From Candidimonas humi (lineage in GTDB: Bacteria; Pseudomonadota; Gammaproteobacteria; Burkholderiales; Burkholderiaceae_B), in NCBI RefSeq assembly GCF_019166065.1, contig NZ_JAHTBN010000016.1, positions 1 to 64,000 on the forward strand: a stretch of DNA of 64,000 bases, read 5' to 3'. The notes beneath the pieces were generated by a model. It was not told where the DNA came from. It did no database searches and saw only the letters and a program-made list of their open reading frames with translations. The stretch's first letter is position 1. Every line of letters begins with the position of its first letter. Below are positions 16,217 through 27,224 of this stretch, piece by piece. The translations under genes were made by a program, and so were the position numbers.

Positions 16217-17194
16217 ATGTCGTTTACCAGGAAACATATGATGGCCGGCGTTCTGGCCGGCGCATTGGCAGGGGGCTGCGGCATGGCCCAGGCTGCCGCA
16301 TTCCCCGACCATGCCATCCAGTTGGTGGTGCCGTGGGCGCCGGGCGGGGCGACCGACGTCATCGGCCGCTTCATTGCCAAAGGCCTGAGCGAGCGCGTCG
16401 GCCAGGCGGTGGTCGTCAACAACAAGGCCGGCGCCGGCGGCAATATCGGCACTGCCTCGTTCGTGCGCGAGAAGCCCGACGGCTATACGCTGCTGGTGGT
16501 GACGAGCTCGACCAATGCCGCCAATCCGCACCTGTATTCGCGCCTGGGCTTCGACCCGAAAAAGAGCTTCGCGCCGGTGGCCTACATCGGCTCGATCCCC
16601 AATGTGCTGGAGGTGCCGAAATCCTCGCCCTTCAACAACCTGGCCGAATTCCTGCACTACGCCAAGAAGAATCCCGGCAAGCTGAACTACGGCTCGGCCG
16701 GCGTCGGTTCTTCGCAGCACCTGGCCTCGTCGCTGCTGGTGCACCTGACCGGCATCCAGGTCACGCACATTCCCTACAAGGGCAGCGGCCCCGCGGTCAG
16801 CGACCTGTTGAGCAAGCACCTCGATTTCATGATCGACACCGGCTCGATCACGCAGGTGCAGGCCGGAGCCCTGAAGGCCCTGGCCGTGGCGTCCAAGACG
16901 CGCCTGACCGAACTGCCCAATGTGCCCACCTTCGCCGAAGCCGGCGTGCCGGGCATGTACGCGTCGGCCTGGTACGGCATCGCCGCGCCCGCTGGCACGC
17001 CGGCGCCTGTGGTGGCCGAATTGAACAAGCAGATCAACCTGGTGCTGGCCGATCCCGACATCCACAAGAAGCTCGAAGCCATGGGCGTGCAGGTCGGGCC
17101 CGCCGAGAGCCCTGAACAGTTCGCCAAATTCATGTCCGAGGAAGTGGACCGCTACGGCGAACTGGTGAAGCTGTCCGGCGCGAAGATGGAGTAG
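16217..17194 (+). CDS. Bug/TctC-family periplasmic carboxylate-binding protein
   Basis: A complete Bug protein of 325 residues. The start MSFTRKHMM was chosen because AAGGA lies just ahead; an in-frame ATG 24 bases upstream lacks that. The signal peptide ends near MAQAAAF. The ligand loops VPWAPGGATD and NKAGAGGNIG are present, with PDGYTLLV, GSAGVGSSQHLA and HIPYKGSG. It is probably co-transcribed with the RraA-like gene and controlled by the divergent LysR. Its neighbour suggests a branched hydroxy- or oxo-acid ligand; that is inference. Confidence 0.92.
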   Translation: MSFTRKHMMAGVLAGALAGGCGMAQAAAFPDHAIQLVVPWAPGGATDVIGRFIAKGLSERVGQAVVVNNKAGAGGNIGTASFVREKPDGYTLLVVTSSTNAANPHLYSRLGFDPKKSFAPVAYIGSIPNVLEVPKSSPFNNLAEFLHYAKKNPGKLNYGSAGVGSSQHLASSLLVHLTGIQVTHIPYKGSGPAVSDLLSKHLDFMIDTGSITQVQAGALKALAVASKTRLTELPNVPTFAEAGVPGMYASAWYGIAAPAGTPAPVVAELNKQINLVLADPDIHKKLEAMGVQVGPAESPEQFAKFMSEEVDRYGELVKLSGAKME

Positions 17195-17205
17195 GGCGGC
17201 GGGCG

Positions 17206-17232
17206 CCGGCCCGTGCCTCCCGGCCGGGCCGG
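17206..17232. terminator. GC-rich hairpin between convergent genes
   Basis: CCGGCCCG (17206-17213) pairs with CGGGCCGG (17225-17232) across an 11-base loop, between the Bug gene and the convergent cysA. There is no T-tract, so termination efficiency is uncertain. Confidence 0.4.
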
Positions 17233-17255
17233 TTGGGGATGTGCCCGGTGCCGGC

Positions 17256-18323
<1,068 letters not shown>

Positions 18324-18394
18324 GGTGTTCTCGCGATATTTGATGGGGCTCCCCGGGGCTTTGGGCCTCGGGTATATGGCTGCCCGGGCCATGG

Positions 18395-19315
18395 CTAGGG
18401 TTGCGGCTGCACCTGTGCTCGAGCTTGATGCAATTGCCCGGCCCGCGCCCGGGTCTGGGCACCGCGGGCGCGTCCGCGCCGCGCCTGCTGCCATTCCAGT
18501 GCCGTCTTGGCCAGCAGCGTGACGATGGCCAGCAGCGCCAACAGGGATGCGATCGCGAAGGCGCCGGTGAAGTCGTATTCGTTGTAGGTCTGCTCGATTT
18601 GCAGAGGCAGGGTGTTGGTCTGGCCGCGGATGTGGCCTGACACCACGGACACCGCGCCGAATTCGCCCATGGCGCGCGCATTGCACAGCAGCACGCCATA
18701 GAGCAGGCCCCATTTGATATTGGGCAGCGTCACCTTCAGGAACATCGTCCAGCCGCTGGCGCCGAGGCTGAGCGCAGCCTCTTCTTCTTCCCGGCCTTGC
18801 TCCTGCATCAGGGGTATCAGTTCCCGCGCCACGAAGGGAAAGGTCACGAACAGCGTGGCCAGCACAATGCCGGGCGTGGCGAACAGCACATGGATGCCGT
18901 GCCGGTCCAGCCAGGGGCCGAACCAGCCTTGCGCGCCGAAGATCAGCACATAGATCAGGCCGGAGATCACGGGGGAAATGGAAAAGGGCAGGTCGATCAG
19001 TGTCATCAGCAGGCTGCGGCCGCGAAAGCGGAAACGCGCGACGGCCCACGCGGCGGCGATGCCGAAACAGGTATTGAGCGGCACCACGATGGCCGCCACC
19101 AGCAGCGTCAGGCGCAGCGCCGACAGGGCGTCCGGATCGGCCAGGGCCGCGAAGTAGGCGGCGGCGCCTTGTTCGAAGGCCTGCTCCAGTACGGCCAGCA
19201 GCGGCAGCACCAGGAACAGCAGCAGCACGCCCACGGCGACCGCAATCAGGATGCGAGCGGGCCAGCGGGACTGCCCGGCGCCCGTGGCGGCGCGGGTTGC
19301 GGCGGATGTTTTCAT
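18395..19315 (-). CDS. cysW: Sulfate ABC transporter permease CysW
   Basis: The 306-residue inner-membrane permease has about six helices. The EAA loop ([20 protein letters not shown]) docks on CysA. The C-terminal stretch [20 protein letters not shown] is typical of CysW. Its ATG overlaps the cysT stop (ATGA), giving translational coupling. The C-terminus carries a Gln/Arg/Ala-rich tail of about 30 residues beyond the last helix that looks poorly conserved. Confidence 0.94.
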   Translation of the reverse strand: MKTSAATRAATGAGQSRWPARILIAVAVGVLLLFLVLPLLAVLEQAFEQGAAAYFAALADPDALSALRLTLLVAAIVVPLNTCFGIAAAWAVARFRFRGRSLLMTLIDLPFSISPVISGLIYVLIFGAQGWFGPWLDRHGIHVLFATPGIVLATLFVTFPFVARELIPLMQEQGREEEEAALSLGASGWTMFLKVTLPNIKWGLLYGVLLCNARAMGEFGAVSVVSGHIRGQTNTLPLQIEQTYNEYDFTGAFAIASLLALLAIVTLLAKTALEWQQARRGRARGAQTRARAGQLHQARAQVQPQP

Positions 19316-20214
19316 GGGCGCTCTTCCTTGCCCGTGTTGCGGCGCGCCCAGGCCTGCAGCAGATTGATCAGCAGCAGCAGGGTGAACGACACGGCCAGCA
19401 TGGCCAGCGCGATGGCAGTTGCGCTGCCGTAGTCGAATTGCTGCAATTGGGTGACGATCAGCAAGGGCACGATTTCCGAATGCATGGGCATATTGCCGGC
19501 GATGAATATGACCGAGCCGTATTCCCCCACGCCGCGCGCGAACGCCAGCGCGAAGCCGGTCAACAGCGCCGGCAGGATGTTCGGCAGGACCACCCGCAGG
19601 AATGTGTGGCCGCGCCCCGCGCCCAGGCTGGCGGCGGCTTCTTCCTGGGCGGGATCCAGCTCCTGCAGCATGGGCTGCACGGTGCGCACCACGAATGGCA
19701 GCCCGATGAAGATCAGCGCCGCCACGATGCCCAGGGGAGTAAAGGCGATCTTGATGCCCCAGGGGGCGAACCACCGGCCCAGCCAGCCATTGGGAGCGTA
19801 AAGCGTGGTGAGGACGATGCCTGCGACGGCGGTGGGCAGCGCGAACGGCAGGTCGATGAGCGCGTCCAGGATCTTCCTGCCGGGAAAATCCTGGCGCACC
19901 ATGACCCAGGCCACGAGCAGGCCCAGCGCGGCGGCAATCAGCGCCGCGGCGAATGCGCAGCCCAGGCTGACGCGGAAGGCCGCCAGCACTCGAGGCGAAT
20001 CCAGCAGCGCCAGGATGCGCGCGGGCGTCAACTGCAATGCCTTCAGCGCCAGCGCCGATAGGGGTATGAGCACCACCAGGCTCAGGTAGACCAGCGTGCA
20101 GCCGAGCGCGGGGCCGAAGCCCGGCAGCACCGAGCAGGTGCCCCGGCGCCTGGCCGGCGCCGCAGGAACGGCCCGTCGCAAGACCGGGGCGGGCAGTGCA
20201 GGATTCGACTTCAT
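19312..20214 (-). CDS. cysT: Sulfate ABC transporter permease CysT (CysU)
   Basis: This 300-residue permease forms the channel with CysW. Hydrophobic helices begin near residue 35. The EAA loop reads [20 protein letters not shown], and [16 protein letters not shown] is the CysT-type segment. Both ends overlap neighbours by 4 bases: ATGA with sbp upstream and with cysW downstream. This shows a tightly coupled operon. The basic N-terminal extension (about 30 residues) precedes the first helix. Confidence 0.94.
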   Translation of the reverse strand: MKSNPALPAPVLRRAVPAAPARRRGTCSVLPGFGPALGCTLVYLSLVVLIPLSALALKALQLTPARILALLDSPRVLAAFRVSLGCAFAAALIAAALGLLVAWVMVRQDFPGRKILDALIDLPFALPTAVAGIVLTTLYAPNGWLGRWFAPWGIKIAFTPLGIVAALIFIGLPFVVRTVQPMLQELDPAQEEAAASLGAGRGHTFLRVVLPNILPALLTGFALAFARGVGEYGSVIFIAGNMPMHSEIVPLLIVTQLQQFDYGSATAIALAMLAVSFTLLLLINLLQAWARRNTGKEERP

Positions 20215-21305
20215 TTCAGGTAGATCTGGTCGAAGATCCCGCCATCGGCGAAATGCGTCTTCTGTACTTGGCGCCAGTCGCCGAACACGTCCTGCAGCTT
20301 GAACAGCGGCACTTTGGGAAGCAGGGCCAGGTCCTTGGCGTCGGCATATTCGGGGTGCAGCGGCCGGTAGTAGTTGGCGGCGGCGATTTTCTGGCCTGCG
20401 GGGCTGTACAGGTATTCCAGGTAGGCGCGCGCCACCTTGCCCGCCCCGTGCTTGTCGGCATTGCCGTCGACCACGGCGACCGGCGGCTCGGCCAGGATGC
20501 TGATCGAGGGTACGACAATGTCGAAATCGCCCTTGAGCCGGTATTTCGCCAGCAGCGCCTCATTTTCCCAGGACAGCAGCACATCGCCGATGCCGCGCTT
20601 GACGAAAGTATTGGTCGAGCCGCGTGCTCCCGAGTCGAGCACGGGCACGTTCTTGTACAGGCGGCCGACGAATTCCTTGGCTTTTTCCTGGGCGGCGGCG
20701 ACCCGTTGGCCGGCCGCCGGGTCCTTCAGCAGCGCCAGGTCGCCCAGTTGTTGCTTCAGTTCGTAGCCCCAGGCCGCCAGGTAGTTCCAGCGCGCGCCTC
20801 CCGAAGTCTTGGGATTGGGCGCGATGACCTGCACGCCCTTGCGCACCAGGTCGTCCCAGTCGCGTATGTGCTTGGGGTTGCCCTTGCGCACCAGGAACAC
20901 GATGGTCGATGTGTAGGGAGCGCTGTTGTCGGGCAGGCGGCTTTGCCAGTTCTTGGGTATCTTGCCCGTCTTGTCGGTGATGGCGTCGATGTCATAGGCC
21001 AGCGCCAGGGTCACTACGTCCGCGGCCAGCCCGTCTATCACCGCACGCGACTGGCTGCCCGAGCCGCCGTTGGAGGTCTTGATGGTCACGGTTTCGCCGG
21101 TGGCCTGCTTCCAGTGTGCGGCAAACACCGGGTTGTAGGCGGCATACAGTTCCCGGGTCGGGTCGTACGAGACATTGAGCAGCGTGGTGTCGGCGTGGGC
21201 GCCGCCCAGGCCGGCCAGCGAGAGCGCAGCGCCGATCAGGAAATGCGCAAGAGCCCTGCGGCGCGCGGCAACGGGCGCCCGGTCGGGAGTGTAGCTGTGG
21301 TGCAT
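20211..21305 (-). CDS. sbp: Periplasmic sulfate-binding protein Sbp
   Basis: The 364-residue protein has a signal peptide (cleavage near GGAHA-D) and the Sbp/CysP family motifs: [45 protein letters not shown] and [10 protein letters not shown]. These residues hold sulfate with backbone and side-chain hydrogen bonds. Its stop overlaps the cysT start. The gene order with a small DUF2292 protein gene ahead is the same as in Pseudomonas oscA-sbp loci. Whether sulfate or thiosulfate is preferred is not readable here. Confidence 0.95.
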   Translation of the reverse strand: MHHSYTPDRAPVAARRRALAHFLIGAALSLAGLGGAHADTTLLNVSYDPTRELYAAYNPVFAAHWKQATGETVTIKTSNGGSGSQSRAVIDGLAADVVTLALAYDIDAITDKTGKIPKNWQSRLPDNSAPYTSTIVFLVRKGNPKHIRDWDDLVRKGVQVIAPNPKTSGGARWNYLAAWGYELKQQLGDLALLKDPAAGQRVAAAQEKAKEFVGRLYKNVPVLDSGARGSTNTFVKRGIGDVLLSWENEALLAKYRLKGDFDIVVPSISILAEPPVAVVDGNADKHGAGKVARAYLEYLYSPAGQKIAAANYYRPLHPEYADAKDLALLPKVPLFKLQDVFGDWRQVQKTHFADGGIFDQIYLK

Positions 21306-21402
21306 GGAGCCTCCGGTGGGAAGTGGGAACTTCGGCTTCCGGTGGTCCAGTCAGCAGAATAAATAGAGTCGGATATTGGGCGGCCTTGCGGCTGCAAAGA
21401 GA

Positions 21403-21582
21403 TCAGTTGCGTGGCCTGGTGTCGGCCACGCGCAGTTTTTCCTTCTTTTCCAGTTGTACCAATTTGCCCTGGTGAAAAGTCAGTTCGACGGTACCGTAAT
21501 GCAGCGGCCCGACGAGTTGCTGCAGCAGCGCAAGCAACTCGTCGAAACGGGCGGAATCATAGATATCGGAAGGAATGGACAT
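21403..21582 (-). CDS. oscA: OscA-like small DUF2292/YezD-family protein
   Basis: A 59-codon gene begins MSIPSDIYDSARFDELL and ends RVADTRPRN. It contains the family core YGTVELTFHQGKLVQLEKKEK. DUF2292 proteins are short sulfur-metabolism proteins; the Pseudomonas homologue OscA is needed for organosulfur use under chromate stress and lies upstream of sbp. Position, about 100 bases ahead of sbp on the same strand, agrees. It is short enough to be missed by automated calling. An AT-rich stretch at 21663-21735 upstream probably holds the promoter for the sulfate operon. Confidence 0.85.
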   Translation of the reverse strand: MSIPSDIYDSARFDELLALLQQLVGPLHYGTVELTFHQGKLVQLEKKEKLRVADTRPRN

Positions 21583-21784
21583 ATTCTTCTGGCATCGGAA
21601 CAGTACGGTGCGGCAAAGCCCGCTGCGTGCGCAAGCCCTGCATGAAGAATTCTAAGGTGCGGTGAATCAAACTTATAGGAATATTTAGCGATTTCAATAT
21701 TTGCGATATCTATATGTATCTACAGCTATCGAGCCGTACGCGATGCATGAAGTCGCTGGAAGAGTCGCTTGCGGTTGTTGTGTG

Positions 21785-22642
21785 TCAGAAACCGTAGAGC
21801 TTTGCGGGGTTGTCCACCAGGATCCGGCGCCGCAGCTCCGGCTCGGGCGCCCAGTCCTGCAAGAAGTCGAGCAGCGCCGCGTCGTCGGGCATGCGGCGGC
21901 TTTCCAGCGTTGCCATGACATGAGGCCAGTCGCTGCCCCACAGCAATCGTTCGGGAGCAAGGGATACCCATGATCTGGCCAGGACATGCAATTCCGCCTC
22001 GGCGGGCGAGCCCACCAGCCGCACCGCGGTGGCCAGCGACAGCTTGAGCCAGGTGTTGCCTCTGTCCAGCAGGGACTGCATGACGGCGTACGCGGGATGG
22101 CTGCGGCCTCCGGATTGCGGCAGCCTGGCCATGTGGTCCAGGACGACGGGTATGGGCAGGTCGCGCAAATGAGGCTCGCCGTCGATCAACTGGTCCGCGT
22201 CCAGCATGATCTGCGCATGCCAGCCAAAAGGCGCGACCCGCTCGGCGATCGATCTCAAGGTGTCGATGCGGTTGGTCTTGCTGCGGTACAGATTGAAGCG
22301 AAAGCCCCTGGCGCCATGCGCATGCAGGCGGGACACCTCGGCCGCCGGCGTGTCCTCGCCTAGTGTCACCACGCAACGGGCTTGCGGCCCCAGCGCGGCT
22401 GTCGCTCCGATGGTGCACCGGTTATCCAGGCCGTACATGGACGGCGCCACGACGACTGCTCGCGAAGTGCCCAAGCGCTTCTGCAGCAGCTTGTAGTCTT
22501 CGACCCCTGCTCGAGGTACGGCAGGCGCGCCCTCTGCAAATGGATGGCGGCCGTCGAAGATGTGCATGTGGCAGTCGCAGGCGTCTGCCGGGACGGCCAG
22601 CCGGGGCGTGCCGGTCCCGCCGGAAAAGGGAACGGAGTTCAA
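21785..22642 (-). CDS. Amidohydrolase family 2 protein (PDC-hydrolase-like)
   Basis: The 285-residue TIM-barrel hydrolase resembles 2-pyrone-4,6-dicarboxylate lactonase and related amidohydrolases. DCHMHIFD near the N-terminus, VVLDHMARLP and the terminal WGSDWPH and ILVDNPAKLYGF segments are the family landmarks. Translation most likely begins at a TTG at 22642 after GGGAGAG, overlapping the stop of the dioxygenase (TTGA). A much longer frame extends upstream inside that gene but is not real. Coupling to the dioxygenase suggests hydrolysis of a lactone or ester it produces. A related gene lies at the right end of the window. Confidence 0.85.
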   Translation of the reverse strand: MNSVPFSGGTGTPRLAVPADACDCHMHIFDGRHPFAEGAPAVPRAGVEDYKLLQKRLGTSRAVVVAPSMYGLDNRCTIGATAALGPQARCVVTLGEDTPAAEVSRLHAHGARGFRFNLYRSKTNRIDTLRSIAERVAPFGWHAQIMLDADQLIDGEPHLRDLPIPVVLDHMARLPQSGGRSHPAYAVMQSLLDRGNTWLKLSLATAVRLVGSPAEAELHVLARSWVSLAPERLLWGSDWPHVMATLESRRMPDDAALLDFLQDWAPEPELRRRILVDNPAKLYGF

Positions 22643-23538
22643 ACCGGAATCTCTCCCGCTATGCCGGCGCGGTGCAGTCGCCGGGGAATATCCCCATAGT
22701 CCGTCACCGCCAGGTGCTGGGTTGCGCAATTGTCCCAAACTAGCAGGTCTCCGCGCCGCCAGGAATGGCTGTATCGGTATTGTTCCTGGGTGATGTGCCG
22801 GCACAGGCGCTGCAGCGTGGCTGCGCTTTCTTCGGCCGGCATATCCACGATCTCCCTCGTATGCCCTTCGGTGACATACAGGCAGCGTTTGCCGGTACGC
22901 GGGTGAGTCCGGACGACGGGGTGCCGCACATCCTGGATGTCGGCGCTTTTTGCGGCGTTGCGAGGCGAGGCCCGGAAATTTCCGGCCTGTTTCTTGTCCA
23001 TGTTGTAGCCGAGGCTGTGCACCGCCTGCCTGCCTTGCAGTGCGCGTTTTTCTGCGTCGCTCAGGTCCTCGTAGGCGGCGACCGTACTGGTGAACAGCGT
23101 GTTGCCCAGGGGCTGGCCGTCCCGTTCGGGGATTTCCAGTCCGTACAGAACGGTGTACATGTCCGGCCTGGGCAGGTATGAGCCGTCCGTGTGCCACAGC
23201 GCGCCGGCGTCCATGAGGCCTATGGGCTTGCCATGTTCCACGATGTTCGAGACTACCGTGAGCTCTTGCGCGCCGGCAACCGCCAGTTCCTTGAAAAAGG
23301 ACACGCGAAGCTTGCCCAGCGCCGCGGCGAAGCCGACCTGGTCCTGCGGCGTCAGGTGTTGATCGCGCAATACGACCACCCCGTATTCGTCCAGCGCCCG
23401 GCGTATGAATTCGCCCTCGGCGTCGCTGATACCGCCCGCAGCGTCGATGCCGATGATTTCGGCGCCGATAGGGCCCGGCATCGGTATGGCGCCGGGGGCC
23501 TGGGCGAGTTTCCGGTTCGTAGTGTCGGTGTCGTTCAT
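22639..23538 (-). CDS. TauD/TfdA-family 2-oxoglutarate-dependent dioxygenase
   Basis: The 299-residue protein carries the facial triad as WHTDGSY and a distal His in NCATQHLA. A basic IPRRLHR stretch follows for 2-oxoglutarate. It starts with ATG 228 bases from the divergent CoA-transferase gene and overlaps the following amidohydrolase start by 4 bases. The N-terminal quarter (VVVLRDQHLTPQDQVGFAAALGKL) is typical of TauD. It is a distant paralogue of the dioxygenase at 885-1850. Substrate unknown; a carboxylate or sulfonate is likely. Confidence 0.88.
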   Translation of the reverse strand: MNDTDTTNRKLAQAPGAIPMPGPIGAEIIGIDAAGGISDAEGEFIRRALDEYGVVVLRDQHLTPQDQVGFAAALGKLRVSFFKELAVAGAQELTVVSNIVEHGKPIGLMDAGALWHTDGSYLPRPDMYTVLYGLEIPERDGQPLGNTLFTSTVAAYEDLSDAEKRALQGRQAVHSLGYNMDKKQAGNFRASPRNAAKSADIQDVRHPVVRTHPRTGKRCLYVTEGHTREIVDMPAEESAATLQRLCRHITQEQYRYSHSWRRGDLLVWDNCATQHLAVTDYGDIPRRLHRAGIAGEIPV

Positions 23539-23766
23539 TGTCGGTCTCCATTCGTTCTGCGTGGCGCTGCTCGGCCTGGGTAACCCGCAATCGCGGTACT
23601 GCTCAAGAGCACCCGGGCGGCTCTGCGGCTACAGGGGTCGAGAAAATGATAGCCCTTGGGTTTGCGCAATGTGCGCTGAAAATGTGGATTCAAAAATAAT
23701 ATTTAGCGGGCTGTGCGGGGGCGACTTTGCAATACGATGGCTGTGTATCGTGGCAGAGGACCGAGT
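23539..23766. other. Divergent control region between dioxygenase and CoA-transferase genes
   Basis: No gene is seen. An AT-rich patch near 23685-23706 (AAAAATAATATTTAG) is the likely promoter core for one or both directions. No clear dyad was found. Confidence 0.4.
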
Positions 23767-25032
23767 ATGGATGCAGCGTCGCACGACAGAAAACCCTCCA
23801 GGCTCAAGGCCGGAGAATATTGCCCGGATGGCAGGGGACCGCTGGACGGGATCCGAGTGCTGGATCTTTCGCGCCTGTTCGCGGGCAATTCCCTGAGCCA
23901 GACTCTGGCCGATTTCGGCGCCGAAGTCATCAAGGTCGAGCCCCACGATGGCGATACGCTGCGAGGCTGGCGCACGGCCGGAGTGCAAACCAACTGGAAG
24001 TTGTACTGCAGAAACAAGAAGAGCGTGGCCATCAAGTTCCGCGATGCGCGCGCTCTGGAACTCTTGCTGGACATGGTGAAAACGGCCGACGTCTTCATCG
24101 AAAGTTTCAGGCCGGGCACACTGGAGAAAATGGGTCTGGCTCCGCAGGTTTTGCTCGAAGCCAACCCCAGGCTTGTCGTGGTACGAATTTCGGGGTGGGG
24201 GCAAGAGGGCCCTTATAGCCGCCGTCCGGGTTTCGGCACGCTGATCGAAGGCATGGCCGGGTTCGCGTCTCTTAATGGTTTTCCAGACAGGGAACCGGTT
24301 CTGCCGCCCATGTATCTGGCCGACGCGTTCGCGGGCAGCTACGGGGCCACGGCAGTCCTGATCGCCCTGAGATCTATCGAAATGGGAGGCGGTGCTGGGC
24401 AAGTCATAGACGTGCCTCTGCTCGACCCCTTATTCCACGTGCTGGGGCCGCAGGCCGCCAACTACAGGCTGACCGGCAGGGTCAAGCCGCGGGCCGGCAG
24501 CCGCTCTACCAATTCGGGCCCGCGCAATGTCTATCTCACGCGTGACGGGCTTTATGTCTCTTTGTCCGCGTCGACCCAGAAAATGGCGGAACGAGTGTTC
24601 TGCTCGATCGGCCGACCCGAACTGGCTGCCGATCCCCGCTATGCGACGAATGCGGAGCGAGTGCGGCACGCGGCCGAGCTGGATGCCATCATCGGTGAAT
24701 TCATCGCGCAGCGCACCCAGGCCGAAAACGTGGCTTTCTTCGAAGCGGCGGAAGTCACTATCGGGCCCGTCTACGATATTTCGCAGATCGTCGACGATCC
24801 GCATTTCATCGAGCGCGAGATCCTGGCCGATTATCCGGACGAAGAAATGGGGGCGTTTCCCATGCATCACGTCGTGCCGCGCCTGTCGCGTACACCTGGA
24901 AGCATTCGCACGCCGGCCCCTCGCCTGGGAGAACACAATCGACAGGTATTGGCCGAAATCGGTATCGACGATGCGCGCTACCAGGCCCTGCTCGACAGCG
25001 GCGTGGTGGTCGAGGACAAGGACGAGCCGTGA
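23767..25032 (+). CDS. CaiB/BaiF-type (family III) CoA-transferase
   Basis: The product (421 residues) transfers CoA between carboxylic acids. It has the family N-terminus LDGIRVLDLSRLFAGN and FGAEVIKVEP. FRPGTLEKMGL and the catalytic Asp in LADAFAGSYG follow. The start MDAASHD was chosen because AGAGGA precedes it; an upstream in-frame ATG is weaker. It is divergent from the dioxygenase-amidohydrolase pair, so CoA activation of an acid from that pathway is plausible. A convergent LysR gene follows. Confidence 0.92.
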   Translation: MDAASHDRKPSRLKAGEYCPDGRGPLDGIRVLDLSRLFAGNSLSQTLADFGAEVIKVEPHDGDTLRGWRTAGVQTNWKLYCRNKKSVAIKFRDARALELLLDMVKTADVFIESFRPGTLEKMGLAPQVLLEANPRLVVVRISGWGQEGPYSRRPGFGTLIEGMAGFASLNGFPDREPVLPPMYLADAFAGSYGATAVLIALRSIEMGGGAGQVIDVPLLDPLFHVLGPQAANYRLTGRVKPRAGSRSTNSGPRNVYLTRDGLYVSLSASTQKMAERVFCSIGRPELAADPRYATNAERVRHAAELDAIIGEFIAQRTQAENVAFFEAAEVTIGPVYDISQIVDDPHFIEREILADYPDEEMGAFPMHHVVPRLSRTPGSIRTPAPRLGEHNRQVLAEIGIDDARYQALLDSGVVVEDKDEP

Positions 25033-25061
25033 GTCCCGGGCCAGGCGTCGCGCACCGGCCT

Positions 25062-25940
25062 TCATCGCCAGGCCGCGATGATTTTTTCGGCGCGCCCGAT
25101 GAAATCGAGTATGAGTTCTTCCCGAGGACATGCCCGCTGCCAGACCATGCCGATGCGCCGTGGCTCGGAGGGCATGGGCAGTGCATGCTTGACGAGATTG
25201 AGCCCCGGAGGCGCGGGATACATGGAGTCGGGAATCAGCGACACGCCCAGGCCGCGATCCACCATGATGGCGATGGCCACCAGGGACGAAAGCTCGAATC
25301 GTTCTTTGGGGGCGATCCCGGCTTCGCGCAGGTAGTTGTCGGCCAGCCGGCCGCCCCAGGTCTGGCGGTTGTATCGGATGAAGGGTTCCCGGCACAGCAG
25401 CAGGTGCGGATCATGGGCAGCCATGTAGCCGGGAGCGAGCAGAATCAGCGGTTCGGCCACCAGCAGTTTCCAGTTCAGCCTCTTGGGAAGCTCGAACTGG
25501 GGAAGCGGGACGATGGCGCAGTCGATATCGCTGGCCTGCACGTGTTCCAGCAGATGCTCGGCGACACCGGTCTCGATGAATACATTGAGCTGCGGCCGCG
25601 CCCGTGTCAGCGCGGCCAGGGTATCGGGAACAAAGGATTGCAGGGTAGTGTTGATGGTGCCCAGCCGCAGTTCGCGCGCCTGTTCGGAATCGACGGCGGC
25701 GGACCGGATCGCGTTGACATTCTGCTGCAGTGCCCGCGCGAGGTCGAGGATGCGGCGTCCGGATTCCGTGGGAACGACGGTTCGTCCCGCGCGCGTCGTC
25801 AACTGTACACCCAGTTCTTTTTCCAGCGCGCGTACTTGCTGGGACAGCGCGGTCGGAGACAGATTGGCGCGTCGGGCCGCTTCGGCAATGGAGCCGGTTT
25901 CGACGACGGAGAGGAAATTGACGAGAAAGTTTGTGTCCAT
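25062..25940 (-). CDS. LysR-type transcriptional regulator, divergent from Bug/CitE genes
   Basis: This 292-residue regulator begins MDTNFLVNFLSVVETGS, with AARRANLSPTALSQQVRALE as the DNA-binding helices. The start is the usual LysR one; the open frame continues upstream without family resemblance. It is transcribed away from the Bug gene at 26208, with 267 bases between, and is convergent with the CoA-transferase. It most likely controls the Bug-CitE pair. Confidence 0.9.
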   Translation of the reverse strand: MDTNFLVNFLSVVETGSIAEAARRANLSPTALSQQVRALEKELGVQLTTRAGRTVVPTESGRRILDLARALQQNVNAIRSAAVDSEQARELRLGTINTTLQSFVPDTLAALTRARPQLNVFIETGVAEHLLEHVQASDIDCAIVPLPQFELPKRLNWKLLVAEPLILLAPGYMAAHDPHLLLCREPFIRYNRQTWGGRLADNYLREAGIAPKERFELSSLVAIAIMVDRGLGVSLIPDSMYPAPPGLNLVKHALPMPSEPRRIGMVWQRACPREELILDFIGRAEKIIAAWR

Positions 25941-26207
25941 TGTCGCGATAGAGTGGGGCGGCGCCATGCCGGTGGTGTTTGGATGAGCGTGCTGCGGCTG
26001 CGGAAAATCCAGTGTCCCGTTTGAATAATTTTTATGTTGAGTGGCCCATAGATTAACCAAACAAGGTTCCGGTGTCCCGGATTGGAGTTCCGTGCGACGA
26101 ACTTCCAGCCCGAGGCCTTGGGCCTTTATATATGTTGACCCGGCGCGAGGCGGCAAGTCGATGGGGCCCGTCGGCCCGCATGAGCGTTACACCTGACGGA
26201 GGAAATA

Positions 26208-27224
26208 ATGGAACCGAGAAAAACAAGTGCTTTCTACATGCATGCCCGGCCGTGGGCCAAGCGTGCCATGGCAGTGGCCATGGGCGTGTCCGCCTTGGCA
26301 ATGATGCCGTCCCTGGCACAGGCCGCGGCCCGCTACCCTAGCCGCCCCGTGACGATCGTCGTGCCGTTCACGGCGGGAGGGTTCAGCGATACCGTCGCGC
26401 GCCTGTTGGCCAAGGGGCTGGGCGACAAATGGGGCCAGTCGGTCATCGTCGATAACCGGCCGGGGGCGGGCGGAGACATCGCGGCGGCGTATGCGGCGAA
26501 AATGCCGGCCGACGGCTATACCTTGTTCCTGGCCAATGTGGCGACCAATGCCATCAACCCTGGCATCCACAAGCGCCTGGCATTCGATGTGAAAAAAGAC
26601 TTCACGCCCGTCGCACTGGTCGTCAAGACGGCCAACCTGCTGCTGGTGGCAGCCAATTCGCCGTTCAAGAGCGTTTCGGACCTGGTTGCCGCGGCCAAGG
26701 CCAAGCCTGGAACCATCAATTTCGGAACGGCGGGGGTCGGAACCAGCGGCCACATGGCGGGGGAATTGTTCAACAGCGTAGCGGGTATAAAAATGCTCGC
26801 CGTTCCCTACAAGGGAACCCCCCAGGCGTTCACCGACCTGATGAACGGGAATCTGCAGCTTCAGATCGACAACATTATTTCGCTCTCGCCGCAAGTGAAG
26901 GCGGGGCGCGCGCGAGCGCTTGCCGTCACCAGCATGGAGCGTTCGCCCCTGCTGCCGGATGTCCCGACCCTGGACGAGTCGGGATTCAAGGGGTTCGAGG
27001 CCACTTCCTGGTTCGGCATTGCCGTTCCGAGCGGCGTTCCCAAAGAGCTTGTCGCGCAGTTGAACCGCGATATCAATAGCGTCACGGCGGCGCCCGATTT
27101 CAAGGCCAAGCTGGTGGGAGGCGAAGTCGTGGAAGAAACCCCCGAGGCGTTCAAGCAGTTCCAGGACAAAGAGCTGGAAAAATGGAGCCATCTGGCCAAG
27201 GCGATCCATCTACAGCTCGATTGA
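26208..27224 (+). CDS. Bug/TctC-family periplasmic carboxylate-binding protein
   Basis: A complete 338-residue Bug protein with a long signal peptide (cleavage near AQAAA). Motifs are VPFTAGGFSD, NRPGAGGDIA, ADGYTLFL, GTAGVGTSGHMA and VPYKGTPQ. GGAGG lies just before the ATG. A CitE-like lyase gene follows after 176 bases on the same strand, and a LysR gene lies divergently upstream. This suggests import of an acid later cleaved as a CoA ester. Confidence 0.92.
   Translation: MEPRKTSAFYMHARPWAKRAMAVAMGVSALAMMPSLAQAAARYPSRPVTIVVPFTAGGFSDTVARLLAKGLGDKWGQSVIVDNRPGAGGDIAAAYAAKMPADGYTLFLANVATNAINPGIHKRLAFDVKKDFTPVALVVKTANLLLVAANSPFKSVSDLVAAAKAKPGTINFGTAGVGTSGHMAGELFNSVAGIKMLAVPYKGTPQAFTDLMNGNLQLQIDNIISLSPQVKAGRARALAVTSMERSPLLPDVPTLDESGFKGFEATSWFGIAVPSGVPKELVAQLNRDINSVTAAPDFKAKLVGGEVVEETPEAFKQFQDKELEKWSHLAKAIHLQLD

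Noticed and set aside
21785-23590. A 601-codon frame fusing the amidohydrolase with upstream sequence
   Set aside because: The upstream part lies inside the dioxygenase gene in another frame; the TTG at 22642 with a good ribosome binding site explains the gene.
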